Assembly: GCA_033064195.1 (NCBI GenBank)
Contig: JARBJD010000482.1
Coordinates: forward strand, 1-43,495
Source: Blattamonas nauphoetae
Lineage: Eukaryota; Preaxostyla; Oxymonadida
DNA length: 43,495 bases
Reading direction: 5' to 3'
The notes under the pieces are model-generated. The model ran no database searches. It was not told where the DNA came from and saw nothing but the letters and a program-made list of their open reading frames with translations. Shown piece by piece: positions 1-10,900 of the stretch. Both the position numbers and the translations under genes were made by a program. Each line of letters begins with the position of its first letter. Position 1 is the stretch's first letter.

Positions 1-690
1 GAGAGAGTGAGATTATCTCCGACATGGAACGGAAAGCCTTTGTATTGGGGTTAGATTCTTGGGGAGAGATACCATACAACCAACACCAAGAGAGGGAACA
101 AAAGATGAATAGAGCTGAAACAAGCCGAAAACAAGCGTAGATGACGATAGAATGGGCTGAAGCCAGAATAAAGACAAAGTCAACAGTGAAGAAGATAAAG
201 AACTGGGCAAACTGCAACTTGGCGGGACAGATCAAAATGGACTCTAACAGTCAAAACACACTATTAATATCTTTCTAGGGAAGATATGTTGCTCTAGGAT
301 TCGAAAAAGTACAGAAACCTCGGAAATCATAAAATAAGGGTCGGATCAAACCATGAAATCTAAAATAGAAATCTCAGAAATGTATAGACCTCTAGAAAGT
401 TCCAAGCCTTGATATTAAAGGAATAGGTGTTCTTTGAAGATAAATGAAGGTTTAATGACAGAGAATCAACCAATTCTTTTCAAGATCGCCCTAATTCACT
501 ATCAAATTTTGAGAAAATGAAGTTTTTCCGAATCTCTTATCGCTTCGATTCTCCTTACTTCCTAGAAAATCAGTACAATCACTCATTGACTGAATAGGTC
601 TGTCCGACCAAGTTGCATGTTGCCAAGAACTGACAATCAAAGATAGCAGGGCGGGTGGGTGGTCACTCTTCCTCACTCAGTCTTAAATCT
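1..690. other. left flank, no supported gene
   Basis: I see no gene I can defend here. Bases 3-140 are open on the plus strand (about 45 codons ending in TAG), which could be the last exon of a host gene that starts outside the window, but I recognise no family. At 338-352 lies GGGTCGGATCAAACC, a 15-base string also present in the left TIR of the Polinton (inverted, 5,256-5,270) and, over 14 bases, in the right TIR (27,177-27,190). The rest is AT-rich with no repeats that I can see. Confidence 0.4.
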
Positions 691-699
691 GTGATCATT

Positions 700-1430
700 C
701 TTCAATGATCTGATTCAATCCCTCGTTCGGAAGAGTGAGACTTGGGAGTAGTGTCCAAGGGCAGTACGTAGTGCGTCTGCATCACGCCCGACTTGAGAGA
801 CAGTCGTGCCGCTTCAGCTACAGCCGGAACAGTCATTCCTTTTCGGATTCTCGCAGAGATTCCAGCGTGCTTTAGTGCGTACGGCGAAGCTTCTGGGATA
901 TCAGACCTCCTCATCAATCGTCGGACTAGCTCGCGGAACCTCCTCCACTCTTCGCTCTCTCCCAATCTCAATGTCATAAAGAGACCAACCGTCTCCCAAT
1001 CCACTGGGCGTTTCGCCCGAATCAACCCTGACCACATTCTCCAAACTACCTGTCAACCTCAACTCATCCTCAATCTCATCCTCTCTCAACACCACTCTCT
1101 GTGGCTCCGGGCTCCCTTCAACACCGCCACCAAGACTATCGTATTCCCCTTCTTCTCTAGTCCGACACTCCCACATCGAATCGATGTCATCTCTGTATAT
1201 CTCATCGCGTGGTTCAGGATCAACGACGTCGCAACAATCTGTTGCCAATCCTCGCATGATTGCGCATGGATTCTCATCTTCTTGATTCCATCCTCCAACT
1301 GCTTTGCGTCGAAAATCGTTGAATACCTTGTCTGTTTCGGCTCAGTCCTCTTTTGTCCCCGAAAAGACAGTTGAACAGACTTTGACTGGCTAACATCGTC
1401 GATTCCAATATGTCGGCATAGAAAGCTCAA
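700..1430 (-). pseudogene. tyrosine recombinase part of the DIRS-like fossil
   Basis: The 3' part of the element reads as a lambda-integrase-type tyrosine recombinase. The clearest stretch is the C-terminal box HAGISARIRKGMTVPAV followed by SGVMQTHYVLPL, which fits the H..R ... Y arrangement of the catalytic core. In DIRS elements this enzyme inserts a circular DNA intermediate without leaving target duplications, unlike LTR elements that use a DDE integrase. The upstream half is weak. The part is broken. Confidence 0.6.
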
Positions 1431-1639
1431 CGCCGATCTCGCAGTTTCTTTTGTCCTTGTCTTGCCAGTCCTCTGAGAGATGAAATTAAGGACTGCTGCT
1501 TCCTCAATGACCTCCCAATCTCGCTTCTTTCACACACCACTCAATCCATCTCTTCATCTCACCCGCATAGTTGTTTCTCGTCTGATCAGTGAATCCACTC
1601 TTCCAAACCGACGCTGCTTCAACCGAAAACCCTTCATCT

Positions 1640-2090
1640 TCGCTAATTCATCCCAGATGTCCTTCGAATCCAACAACATATCAGCACTCCATCCGGTAAT
1701 CTTGCCCCGCTTGCCCTCAACCCCATTCCCTCGACCAACACCTCTCTGCTTCTTCCGACAGTCAGTGTCTTCTCTGCCAAAGTTTTCAACTCTGCCACGC
1801 CCAACAGCGCTGGCCAGTCGAATGTCACCACCAATGCTTCCACGCCTTCCCGCACGATCTTCCGTACGACTTGCAGAAGCAGAGGATTTGGAGGGAACGC
1901 GTAAACGACGTCTTTCCTCCAATCCACAAGCAGCCCGTTTGTCGCCAATGCCGTCTTCTCCTTCTTCCAACTGGCGAACCGCGGGAGTTGTGTGTTTTCT
2001 TCCGAGGCGAACGCATCTAACGTCGGAAGACAACTCATCTGAGAGCACAACCTCCTGAACACTTCCCTCTTGAGCATGTAGTCGGATCCG
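1640..2090 (-). pseudogene. post-RNase H segment of the DIRS-like fossil
   Basis: This conserved segment follows RNase H in DIRS-like elements. It is recognised by D.FAS.EN....RFASW and Y.FPPNPLLLQVV, which I know as typical of DIRS polyproteins between RNase H and the recombinase. Its biochemical role is not established to my knowledge. It supports a DIRS assignment over Ngaro or LTR families. It belongs to the broken copy and has no separate start. Confidence 0.55.
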
Positions 2091-2800
2091 TCCTCCATTC
2101 GGGACAGACGATCCGCCAACTGGTTGTCTGCGCCGGGGAGATGTACCGCCATCAACAGGGACCTGAGAAGGATCTGATCGATCAGACCTTTATTGATCAG
2201 ACCTAATTTTTGTTCTTAACAAACTGTTTCATTAAAGAGTTTACTTTCGAAAAACTGTGAAATGAGTCTAATCGACCATTTGAGAGGCTATCTGGTCATC
2301 ATTTATTGTTTTGCTTAAATTGAGCCGGTACGATGAAGAAAATGAAGTGATAAATTGGAAAAGAGGAAAATCGATACTCCTAATTAGGAAACGGATCAGA
2401 CCCCCACTTCTGTGAGGTCTGATCCATGATCACACCTCATACAGTAAACTACAGACCTGATCAGGTCCCTGGCCATCAACCTTCCCCGGAACTGTTCCAC
2501 CTCGCAAAGGATATCTGTGAGAAGCGGGAGGAGATTCAACGAGCACGCCAATCTGTTTACGTCGAAGACTGTTGTGCTGTTGTCGCTTCGGAGGAGAACG
2601 TGGTCTCCTGTCGTGATCCTTCCTTCTTTCCTCAACGCCGACAATGCTACTCCGACAGCCCTCATCTCCCTCCAATTCGACGACCTCATTCTCTCCTCCT
2701 CCCTGAAGCGGCTCTGAAACACGATTCTTTCTCCTCCCTATCTCTCCAAGACTGCGCCCATGCCCCATTCGGATGCATCCGTTGTGAGAGTGACTGTGGG
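2090..2800 (-). pseudogene. RNase H part of the DIRS-like fossil
   Basis: RNase H follows the RT on the minus strand. It begins with LTTDASEWGMGAVL, where the first catalytic Asp lies, continues with SSNWREMRAV carrying the Glu, then LLRSDNSTTV with the next Asp, and ends in HLPGADNQLADRLSR, the His/Asp motif shared by DIRS elements. In the living element it would degrade RNA in RNA-DNA hybrids during reverse transcription. A MITE (2,156-2,471) lies inside this region. Confidence 0.7.
2156..2471. mobile_element. hAT-like MITE (316 bp) inside the DIRS fossil
   Basis: The element begins CAGGGACCTGA and ends TCAGGTCCCTG, perfect 11-bp terminal inverted repeats, and is flanked by an exact 8-bp duplication GCCATCAA at 2,148-2,155 and 2,472-2,479. 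The 8-bp duplication and CAGGG tip are the marks of the hAT superfamily. It has no coding capacity, is AT-rich, and its interior repeats the word GATCAGACC or its complement several times, including a short hairpin GGATCAGACC...GGTCTGATCC near 2,393-2,425. It must be younger than the DIRS copy it interrupts. A mobilising hAT transposase is not in the window. Confidence 0.88.
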
Positions 2801-2899
2801 TATGAACGGATTGATTGTTGCTGAAGACGCTCTCGTCAGACGGCTCTTCCACCATTCCAGCTCGTCCATCTCCTCCTTCCCCAACAAACCTGTCGTCGC

Positions 2900-3690
2900 G
2901 TACGACCCTCGCAGATGCAACTCCTCCTTCTTGTGTGTTAAATGTCTTGTCCTGATGTGTGCTTGCATTTCCGCCAGCGAGAACGATTGGAGTGTGCCAA
3001 TGAGCGAGGCTAGAGACCAAACCTTGCACGGTTTCCCCTTCTGTGCCTGGATGAGTTTGGCGGCGACCTTCTTCCGAGCTGCCGCTACCTTCGCTTCGGG
3101 AACTGCCACTGACATCGTCTGACTGTCCCAAATGAAGCCCAGGAACTCCATCTTCTGGGCGGGACGAAGTTGTGACTTGGTCTTGTTGACAGTGAAACCG
3201 AAGTTGTCCAGTTCCATCAATACCCTCTCGACCTTGCTCATCAATCCCTCCTCTGTTTCGTCCAACACTAACATATCGTCCAAATACGCGATCATCCTGA
3301 CGGTCGGCCTCAGTCGAGAGACAACGACCCTCATCAACTTCGTAAAAATCAACGGGGCTAACGACAGCCCAAACGGCAGGGTCGAGTGCTGAAAAAACTC
3401 TGGTCTAAGCGAAAGCATAGATACGGCTGAGAAGTTGGATGAATTGGGACATGCTGATATGCCAAAGTCAGGTCGATCTTGCTCATCCAATCTCCTTGTT
3501 TGATGAGCTGCGAGACTACTCTTGTCCCCTCCATCTTGAAGTGCCCGGCCGTCAGCAGTTTGTTGGCTGGTCGACAGTCGAGAATCCGGCGAAACGTCCC
3601 ATCGGACTTCGGTACCAGAAAGGAGTTGTTGAGAAGAATCACTTCCTCTTCTTGCACTTCCTTGATCATCCTTTCCTCCAGCTCCTTCTT
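2900..3690 (-). pseudogene. reverse transcriptase part of the DIRS-like fossil
   Basis: This is the RNA-dependent DNA polymerase of the retroelement. Visible pieces are the fingers (LVPKSDGTFR, RPANKLL, SKIDLTLAYQHVPI), the palm segment FGLSLAP, and the catalytic YLDDMLVL near 3,260-3,300, followed by a thumb-like segment with KMEFLGF. The aspartates of YLDD are the metal-binding pair known for all RTs. It continues directly into RNase H. It is part of a broken copy, so no product is expected. The DIRS assignment rests on the downstream RNase H signature and recombinase rather than on the RT alone. Confidence 0.75.
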
Positions 3691-4333
3691 TCATATCGCC
3701 TCGAAAGCTGTTCTCTCCCTCTCGCTCTTCAGTATGATTCGCGATTGCCCTCTGCTGACCGGACTTGAGTTGAATGGAATCACAATGCCCTCCTTCATAC
3801 TGGGCCATCCGACTTTGGCCCAAGCATCCGCCCGCTGTGACAGGAAGCCACCAATCCCGCGGCCTTCCCTGTCGTTCTCCTGTTTCTGAAAGAAAAGTTG
3901 TAGACGATAGTTGAAATGATTCTTTGGCTTGTCTAACGTAAGTTGGTTGACTGAACTGTGTGGTGTTGGTTGTGTGGGATGATGAAGTGATTGTGTTTGG
4001 GTGACGTGATGATGCTGCTGCTCTTCTACTGCTTTGACTGATTGGTCTGAGTAGTAGTGGTATATGCGAAATGGGAACCAAACTGGCATAGGTGATACTC
4101 CTAGGAGAATTGGAACGAGAAATCATTTTGAATCTCAGAGCCAATTGTTTTTTTTTCATATGACTCATTCTAATTTCCATCTCACTTACTACTGAAAATA
4201 TTGACATTTCAGAGTAGTCAATATTTGGCCGTAAATTCAAAAATAAAGGCGAAAAACGGACCTCTTGAAAAGTGTCTTTTTGAAGCAAATTTTGAGTACT
4301 TTTAGAAAACAACGTCGATTTCTTTTTATTCAA

Positions 4334-4350
4334 TTTTTAATTTGTATAAA
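4334..4350 (+). promoter_or_regulatory. early-type box TTTTTAATTTGTATAAA against the ATG
   Basis: This 17-bp box ends on the base before the ATG of the outer TIR gene at 4,351. The same box (consensus TTTTTAATTTGKAKWAA) abuts eight starts in the two Polintons and fixes the start choice here. Confidence 0.75.
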
Positions 4351-4941
4351 ATGAGCAGCGTCTTGACTCCAACACAACTACTGGAAATTTTGGACAAAGA
4401 AGATTTGAAAATGAAATCACCTCCAACTCTCAATCGACAAGGAACAACATATCTCACAGGAAGCACTTTCGAATACTATCTCGAAGAGAAACCAGATGAA
4501 ACTTATCAAGTGTACGTCAATAGTTTCGTCAAAGGATACAGACCACATCTGAATCGCCAGAAATATCTTCGACCAGCAAATCGTTGTACAAAAGAGAAGC
4601 TTATTGAATCAATGAAAATGAGAATTGTGAACTCATTTCTGAATACACTCATTCAAGTACTCCAGTAACATATCGACATGAAGGAATTGAATGGATAGTA
4701 ATCCCATCAAAATGGATGAAAGGATTCAGAACTCATCAGAACAAACGAAAACGATACACACAATCGTTTGTTGAAAATGAATTGAAAAGAGAATTGTGAA
4801 CTCATTGGAACATACACAAAGGTACTTGAGCCATTCAAATATCGCGATTTACGAACAAAGAATGAGTATTACGTTCGCTTGGACAATTGGTTGTATTTTG
4901 GAGACCGTCCTCACTTGAGAAAGTACCACGAAAGGTCATGA
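4351..4941 (+). pseudogene. outer TIR gene, ENCEL-repeat protein, left arm of A
   Basis: This is the left-arm copy of a small gene found in every arm (27,503-28,096 and 40,452-41,044 are the others). The product has two or three repeats of about 50 residues with the pattern ENCEL..EYT...P..YR.EG.E..V.P..W..G.RPH..KR. It resembles in style the short repeats found around homing-type nucleases and DNA-binding modules of large DNA viruses, but I cannot name the family. It reads inward from the element tip behind a 17-bp early-type box, which suggests an early regulator or DNA-binding factor (inference). This copy is broken. Confidence 0.65.
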
Positions 4942-7485
4942 AAATACTGAAAATCTATTTTTGACCACAAATCACTGAAATCCAATGTGAGAACCATTTC
5001 GAAAAATTCTGCAAAAAATTCTAAAATCTCGGGGACACTGTCGGTCATCGATCAAGACAATTCTGATCAAAATCGGTTGGGAATTCGTCGAACTGTGTAC
5101 CGAACTTAGGTCGAAAAAGTGACGAAAAAAGTCGATGTTCCGATTTTGCTACTATGAACCGCTTTATGGCTCAAATTGTGTTCAAACACGTTTGATTGCG
5201 ACGGAAATCATTTTGAAAGGTAGGATTTTCGATAAAAAGCACTTCTGAGATTTTTGGTTTGATCCGACCCATATCCATGGTCAAAATCTCGAAATTTTTT
5301 CTGGGAGGTTTGGACTTTCAGCACTATCATTTTCTGGACCACTTCCGTCCCCTATTAACGTTTTTGCACTCCATTTCCATCCCCGACGTCAGGTGACGAT
5401 TCGGTGGATCTCGACATTTGGGTGATTCTAAATGAAAAGTTACAAAAGACTATGGTGCGTCTCAAAAAAAAATTTTTTGTAGAATTAGCTGTCAGAGGTT
5501 TTCAGGACAGAAAAGTGCTAAATTTTGGAGATTTTGTTTTGATCGCGTTCGAGAGAGCCCTATTCTGATTGGGGCTTTTTCACATTTATTTCCCCGAAAC
5601 GTGCCAGAAAATCAACCGATGGTGTAAAACGATATAAAGAACGGAAATGTGAGAAAAAGCGAATCAAAAGCACGAATCATTCAACAAGTCTTGAAAAACA
5701 TGGATTGACTTCCTCGCGTCAGAGAGGCAATATCTTCATAAAGGAATCCGAAAACGTTCATATGGTATTTTGAGGCGAATTTGTGAATGGATATCATTTT
5801 GAGGGTTACAATAGAAGAGGGAGGAAGATCGGAATTCACAAGTCAACTGTTTGAGGGGAAGAACGGGATCACCAGATCTGAATGAGAAAGTTGAAGGAAA
5901 AGAGTTGGAAAACCTCAAAATTGCAATCAATCAATGAGATGTCAAGTTTCGTTGTTGGATCGAAGATGATGGAAACAAAGACTTGGAAAGCGAAGATGAG
6001 AATATATATCCTGTTCAAGCGATGGTTTTCCGCTTCAAAGTTTGTGTTAAAACGAGATACTTGAACATGTTTGGAGGTATAGACAAGTCTGGGTGAAAAA
6101 TGTCGACTGAATGCAGAACTCAGATACAAAAGAATGTATGAAGAGTCAGAAGGACAAAAAACACCTTCATCATGTCGAGGGGAGGAGAATATGAGCGCTC
6201 TGAAAATTGCAGAGAGTTTCTGCACGTCTGGCAGAAGAAAATACGCGGGTAACAATTCATTTAGAATCACCCATTTGTCACCACAAGTTTCGGACACTTT
6301 TTCATGAATTTTCACATTTCACTACTTTCACTTCATTTACTCCGTTATTACATCATTTTAACGAACATAAGTCGATGCGAGACGTATAGCGCATTTCCTT
6401 AGTTTCATTTTGTTGGTTCTTCACTTCACCGTTTTGACGACTCTTTTCTTCACAACTTGCACACTATTAGATTTTTGCCCCGATTTTCACATATTGCGCC
6501 TTCTTTCTCGTTGTTGGAGGAAGGTGTGCACAAATTTTCAGAATTTTTTGTCGGATAGTTGTCTCAAAATTTCACTTTTTTGATTCGTCATTTCACAGGT
6601 TTTGTCTGTGTTTGCATGTTTGAACACCACTTCAACCCCTTCTTTCTCACATCATTCTCTCCACATTTCACCTCGAGTTGAACCAGTACTCCTCTCCATT
6701 TTTCTCACATCACTTCCATTTTGTGGGCCGTTCTCACTTCACCAGCACATCATTTTAGTCAACTTTTCATCAACTTTTTCACAAAAACAGAGTAAAAGAA
6801 AGCCAAACAACCAACAATGAAACGGGCAAGTATGAAACTGAGAGGGAAATTGACGAACGTGAAAATGACGTGAAATGTGACACCAATAGTGAAAATTAGG
6901 TCTGTGTTCCGGTTTTTCTCTCTTAAAAACAACAAAAATGATTCAAAAAAGTGTGTGAAATGATGAAGATTACGGAAAAATTCCGAGATAAGAAGTGAGC
7001 CGTTGAAAGTGAGATCTCTGCAAAAGTCCGGAAAACTCAGTAAACGGGAATTAGTGTGTTGTATTCGAGAAAAAGTTACAGTGAAAGAAACATGAATGAA
7101 GTGGTTAAAGAGGAAACAACGAGAAAATGAAGACTGAAGTGAGGTCAAAATGAAAACATAACGAGTGAAAATGAAGTGAAAGTTTTATCAAAACCGAGTG
7201 AAACAGAGCTGAAAAAGAAGAAAGGAGAGTGGCATACTCGTTTTTACGTAAATGTACCGAGATCCACGACCGATCCTGAAACCTCAAATATCTCTGCAAT
7301 AGTTCGGAAAAGTAAAAACAGAGCATACCTCGATGATCCTACAGTTCCGGAGATTCCAAAACGCGAAGAATCAGAACGAAACTATCACTTGTGAGAAATG
7401 AGTGATCGAACCCATTGATCCTCGTTTCTGGTGAAAAATCCAAAACTGAGAAAACTACGAAAGAAAAACAATTTATGTTTTTGAA
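4942..7485. other. TIR spacer, non-coding, strand-skewed
   Basis: There is no supported gene in this 2.5-kb spacer. It holds three layers. 4,942-5,270 is conserved in all three arms (a line of homology including a near-palindromic GGTTTGATCCGACCC at 5,256-5,270). 5,270-6,470 is a stretch with little counterpart in the right arm. 6,470-7,300 is low-complexity, built from TTCACTTC-like words up to about 6,790 and GTGAAATGAAG-like words after it, so the purine-rich strand switches at about 6,790. The short frames here are by-products of this composition. Bases 7,289-7,290 (TA) are the empty counterpart of the Fot/pogo target in the right arm. Confidence 0.6.
6735..6753 (-). promoter_or_regulatory. 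conserved TIR block at the composition switch (left arm)
   Basis: On the minus strand this reads TGATGTGCTGGTGAAGTG. Equivalent blocks stand at 26,549-26,566 and 39,533-39,550, always beside the pyrimidine-to-purine switch. The role is unknown; a replication or protein-binding site is possible. Confidence 0.5.
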
Positions 7486-7502
7486 TTTTTAATTTGTATT
7501 AA
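7486..7502 (+). promoter_or_regulatory. early-type box TTTTTAATTTGTATTAA
   Basis: The 17-bp box ends directly before the ATG at 7,503 and matches the boxes at 37,657-37,673 and 23,772-23,788 exactly. Confidence 0.75.
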
Positions 7503-7892
7503 ATGAATCCAACTGCGATGTACAAGGAAAGACGTCGAGTATGTTCAGAACAAGCATTAATTGAATCAATGAAAGAAGAGAACTGTTCGCTAGTCTCTGA
7601 GTATGTCAGAAATAATGTGCCGGTGACGTATGTTCATGAGGGAGTTGAATGGAGAATAAAACCAAAGTTGTGGAATCAAGGAAACAGACCTCACAATGCA
7701 AAACGTCGTCACTACACTCAATCATTCGTCGAAAATGAACTGAAGAAATACAATTGTGAACTCGTTGGTGAGTACACGAAAGTTCTGGTTCCATTCACAT
7801 ATCGAGAGATTGGCGGAAGTGAAGTGTTCAGAATTAGACTTGATGCATGGCTGACTGCTAAGAAAAAGCCCCATCTGAGAAAACAGAAATAA
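7503..7892 (+). CDS. inner TIR gene, two-repeat ENCEL protein (129 aa)
   Basis: A whole 129-residue frame whose product consists of a short basic head and two copies of a repeat of about 50 residues. Repeat 1 (about 22-70) has EENCSLVSEY...VTYVHEGVEWRIKP..WNQGNRPH. Repeat 2 (about 77-127) has KYNCELVGEYTKVLVPFTYREIGG and ends in a PHLRKQK tail. The second repeat is close to the one in the outer TIR gene, so the two genes are paralogues. The family is not recognised; a small DNA-binding protein is a reasonable guess because of the basic, RPH/KR-rich repeats. The arm boundary falls inside this gene, so the right arm keeps only its 5' part (23,632-23,771). It lies 43 bp before the polymerase locus and shares its box type. 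Confidence 0.75.
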   Translation: MNPTAMYKERRRVCSEQALIESMKEENCSLVSEYVRNNVPVTYVHEGVEWRIKPKLWNQGNRPHNAKRRHYTQSFVENELKKYNCELVGEYTKVLVPFTYREIGGSEVFRIRLDAWLTAKKKPHLRKQK

Positions 7893-7918
7893 ACGCTCAA
7901 CTTTTTTTATTTTCGGAT

Positions 7919-7935
7919 TTTTTAATTTGTAGTAA
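7919..7935 (+). promoter_or_regulatory. early-type box TTTTTAATTTGTAGTAA
   Basis: The box abuts the ATG at 7,936 that opens the polymerase locus. An identical box precedes the copy B locus at 37,226-37,242. Confidence 0.75.
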
Positions 7936-10900
7936 ATGGCACTGCTACAACCAGTCAAGGAAAGAATTCAAGAAATTCGAGACCTCTTTCCGAACACACA
8001 ATTTCAATTTCTTGATGGTCGAACGTACAATCCTGATAGTAAAAATTATCAACATCACAGATCATTTCTCCTGAATATGCTACAATACACAGATCTCGAG
8101 TTTCCACATCCAATAAAGAATCTCGATCTCAATCTCATTCCAGTTTTTATTGAACAAGTGAAACTTCGACAACAGATGGCGTCAGAAGATCGACTCGCTC
8201 ACCGAATGATTGTTGAAAACATCAGAGCAAATCCAAGAGTGAACAAAGATGAACTGAAAAGCAAGTGTTCAGAATGACGTGGAAACTGAAATCAATTGAA
8301 GAGAAGCTGATGGATCATTGGATGAAGAATCTGTTGATCATTCAGAAGAAAAATGAACAAATGGAAAAAGAGAAGTGCAGACCTTTGATGGATTTGAAGA
8401 ATGCATATTACTTGCTGAACCGCGTGACAAAGTAGCATTCAATTCTTGTCTCATGGATGCACGAAGGAAGTTCAAAAGAATGAAGTCGAGAAGGTTGAAG
8501 ATAATGGAAAACCATATCAACTGTACTTCCACAATCATCTGAAGAACGTTGAAGAAATCACAACATTCATCAATGCAGTATTCGACAAAGAGAAGGATCA
8601 TCCATTCAAGATTAGCATTGACTTTGGTAAGATCATCGAGAGAAAAGACAAAGATGAGACAACTTACAATGACTTCAGACCAGAATTGGAGAACACATCA
8701 AAGAGTTTCCCGACAGTGATCCGAAGTACTGGAGATATTAATGAGTATTCAAAATATGCAATCAATCTGATCAAAGAATCTCAAGAGAGAACACTGATGG
8801 ATACGAAGACAATGTACATCGCTTTCCACTCAATTCTAGTTGCAGTCTATCGATTCCCAGTTGCAGGAAAAGCAAATGCCATTCTCACTGAACACATCAA
8901 AACGAGAAACGTTCGGTACATCGATTCTGAGTTCAACATCTGCTTCTTTCAAGCACTATCATTCCTCACACTTCCAGAAGTTCCTGGTAAGAAGATATCA
9001 ATCAACATGAGAAACGTTGAAGCAAAAGATTGTTCGCAGAATCGAAGAATCTGACCCACCTGAAGCCACATCAACTGACTGAACACTTGCGCAATTATCC
9101 TGGATTTGATATCGCTTGTGATTTGGAGAAAGAAATGATTAGACACAACATCACAGTTCACATTTATGAATATGATGAAGACAAGAAGAAGTACCCGAAC
9201 TCGAGTTCGACTAGTGACTAAAGGGTCGTTACTTCCTCAGTCAATCGTATGTCAACGAAAATGATGATGCTCGTGTTCTTCCCACTTGATGATTCCACTT
9301 ACTGCAACTCTCGTTCATGTGATGTTCATTGTTGATCCTGAGAAAATCACTGGATACAAACTCTGTCCTTATTGTCAGTCAAGAGGATTCCAAGTCAAGG
9401 ATTCTCACTTCAAGACATACTACGAGAAGCATCTCAAAGAGTGCAAAGAACTTGATGGAAAACATGTGAAGAAGATCACTCTTGACAAAACACCAAGACC
9501 ATATGTTCCACATATCCTCAACAATAGAACTTATGAGTTTCTGATGGCACACAAGAGACAAAACGAATTCAAACCAACGCAGTACTACATCACGTACGAT
9601 TTCGAAACGATGGAAGATCTCATTCTTGACAATCTATTCTCTGATGACAACACTCAATTGATCTCACACTTGAAACCACTCTCTGTTGCATCAGCAATCA
9701 AAACAAAATCAGGGTGAAGTCAATCTACTTTGATCTTCGAGATGGAAAGGACTTTGTGAAACAATGGATCAGAGAACTCTTCAAGTTTGCAAAACTGTTC
9801 GAGAGGACAACTACTACGAAAATCCGAAATACCCTCACAGAATGAAGTCAGTGTGATTGGATTCAACAGTTCCAGATTCGACATCAATCTCATCTTCCGT
9901 GATCTCGTTGACAAGGATTGGAAAGTGGTGAGCTTCCTTGGATCCACAACGAAGTACAAACAAGTATTGATCAGACACGAGAAGACACAACAGGTACTTC
10001 CGCTTCATTGACATGATGTCGTACACAGGACCAATGACATTGGAAAATGCAGTGAAGGCTTTTGGAGGAAATACTACACTCAGAAATCATTCTTTGCTTA
10101 CGAATCCTTCGACTCATCAGACTACGACACAGTGCTGAGCAAACAAGAACCATTCTCCAAATATGAATTCTACTCCAGTCTGAACAACAGTGAAATGTCC
10201 GATACTGATTACCAAATATATCTTGACGATTGGAACAAACAAGGATTCAAAAACCGTTGGGAATATCTGAAGTTCTACAACATCAGAGACGTCGAATGTA
10301 TGATTGCACCATTGACAATCTCATTGATCTGAACTTCCAATACAAGGTGGATATGTTGCACAATCTTTCATTGTCAGCGAATGCTTCAGCAATCAAATAT
10401 GCGTGTGCCTACAAGGACTTTGATATTGACGATGATTTCAATGGAGTGGATCAATCTGGTGAAATAAAAATCACCAAGCAATACTGGAAGTACAAGGTTG
10501 CATCGTACATTTATCAAGACCAGAAAGCTCATCGCAGTACTGATAAAAATGTCACTGAAGCTGACTACGATTGGTTTGTTCAACAATGCAAGAGAGTGTG
10601 CTATATCTGCAAGTGTCACTTCTCACAAGCAGTTCGACCAACACTGGATAGAATCGACAATGCGAAAGGACATTCCAAAGAGAACGTGAAGATCTGCTGT
10701 GACTACTGCAACACCTACAAGTCAGACCAAGATGAACATCTCACAAGATTGAGAATTCAACTGAAGAAGTACTGCATCTGAAATCACTACCGATGACTCT
10801 GACACATGAGCAAACATATCACAAGCTGAGAGCCGCAGTGACTGGTGGATTATCGAATGTTCAGCATCAGACAGAACATCAAAGACGTGACTCCAATCAA

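Larger units (their letters stand above)
690..4140 (-). mobile_element. DIRS-like tyrosine-recombinase retroelement, fossil
   Basis: Read on the minus strand, the parts run reverse transcriptase, RNase H, a post-RNase H segment, then a tyrosine recombinase, the order of DIRS-group retrotransposons. The RT has YLDD and FG..LAP motifs. The RNase H ends in a HLPG..N..AD.LSR signature typical of DIRS. GC content is higher than in the Polinton next door. The copy is broken, with several breaks, and a 316-bp MITE sits inside the RNase H region. Neither terminus nor split repeats could be recognised: the left edge is placed just past the recombinase and the right edge where the Polinton arm begins. 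The joint with the Polinton near 4,100-4,190 shows no clear target duplication. It looks old. Confidence 0.75.
4195..7641. repeat. left terminal inverted repeat of copy A
   Basis: This arm is the inverted counterpart of 23,632-28,289. The match starts near GACATTTC at 4,203 and runs through an outer small gene and a long spacer to the middle of a second small gene, stopping near 7,641, where the left side continues that gene and the right side changes into the fibre gene. The arm is longer than its partner because 5,270-6,470 has only about 330 bp opposite it (26,850-27,180). The arms share gene order and landmarks but differ visibly in the outer gene. Confidence 0.8.

Noticed and set aside
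3-140. RCC1-like host exon at the left edge (VLGLDSWGE)
   Set aside because: The stretch is too short and the resemblance too loose to call.
690-4140. LTR retrotransposon
   Set aside because: No terminal direct repeats or DDE integrase were seen; RNase H and recombinase signatures are of the DIRS type.
6259-7150. Several frames of 60-130 codons in the arm spacers
   Set aside because: They arise from TTCACTTC/GTGAAATG low-complexity sequence, appear on both strands in the other arms, and have no start box.
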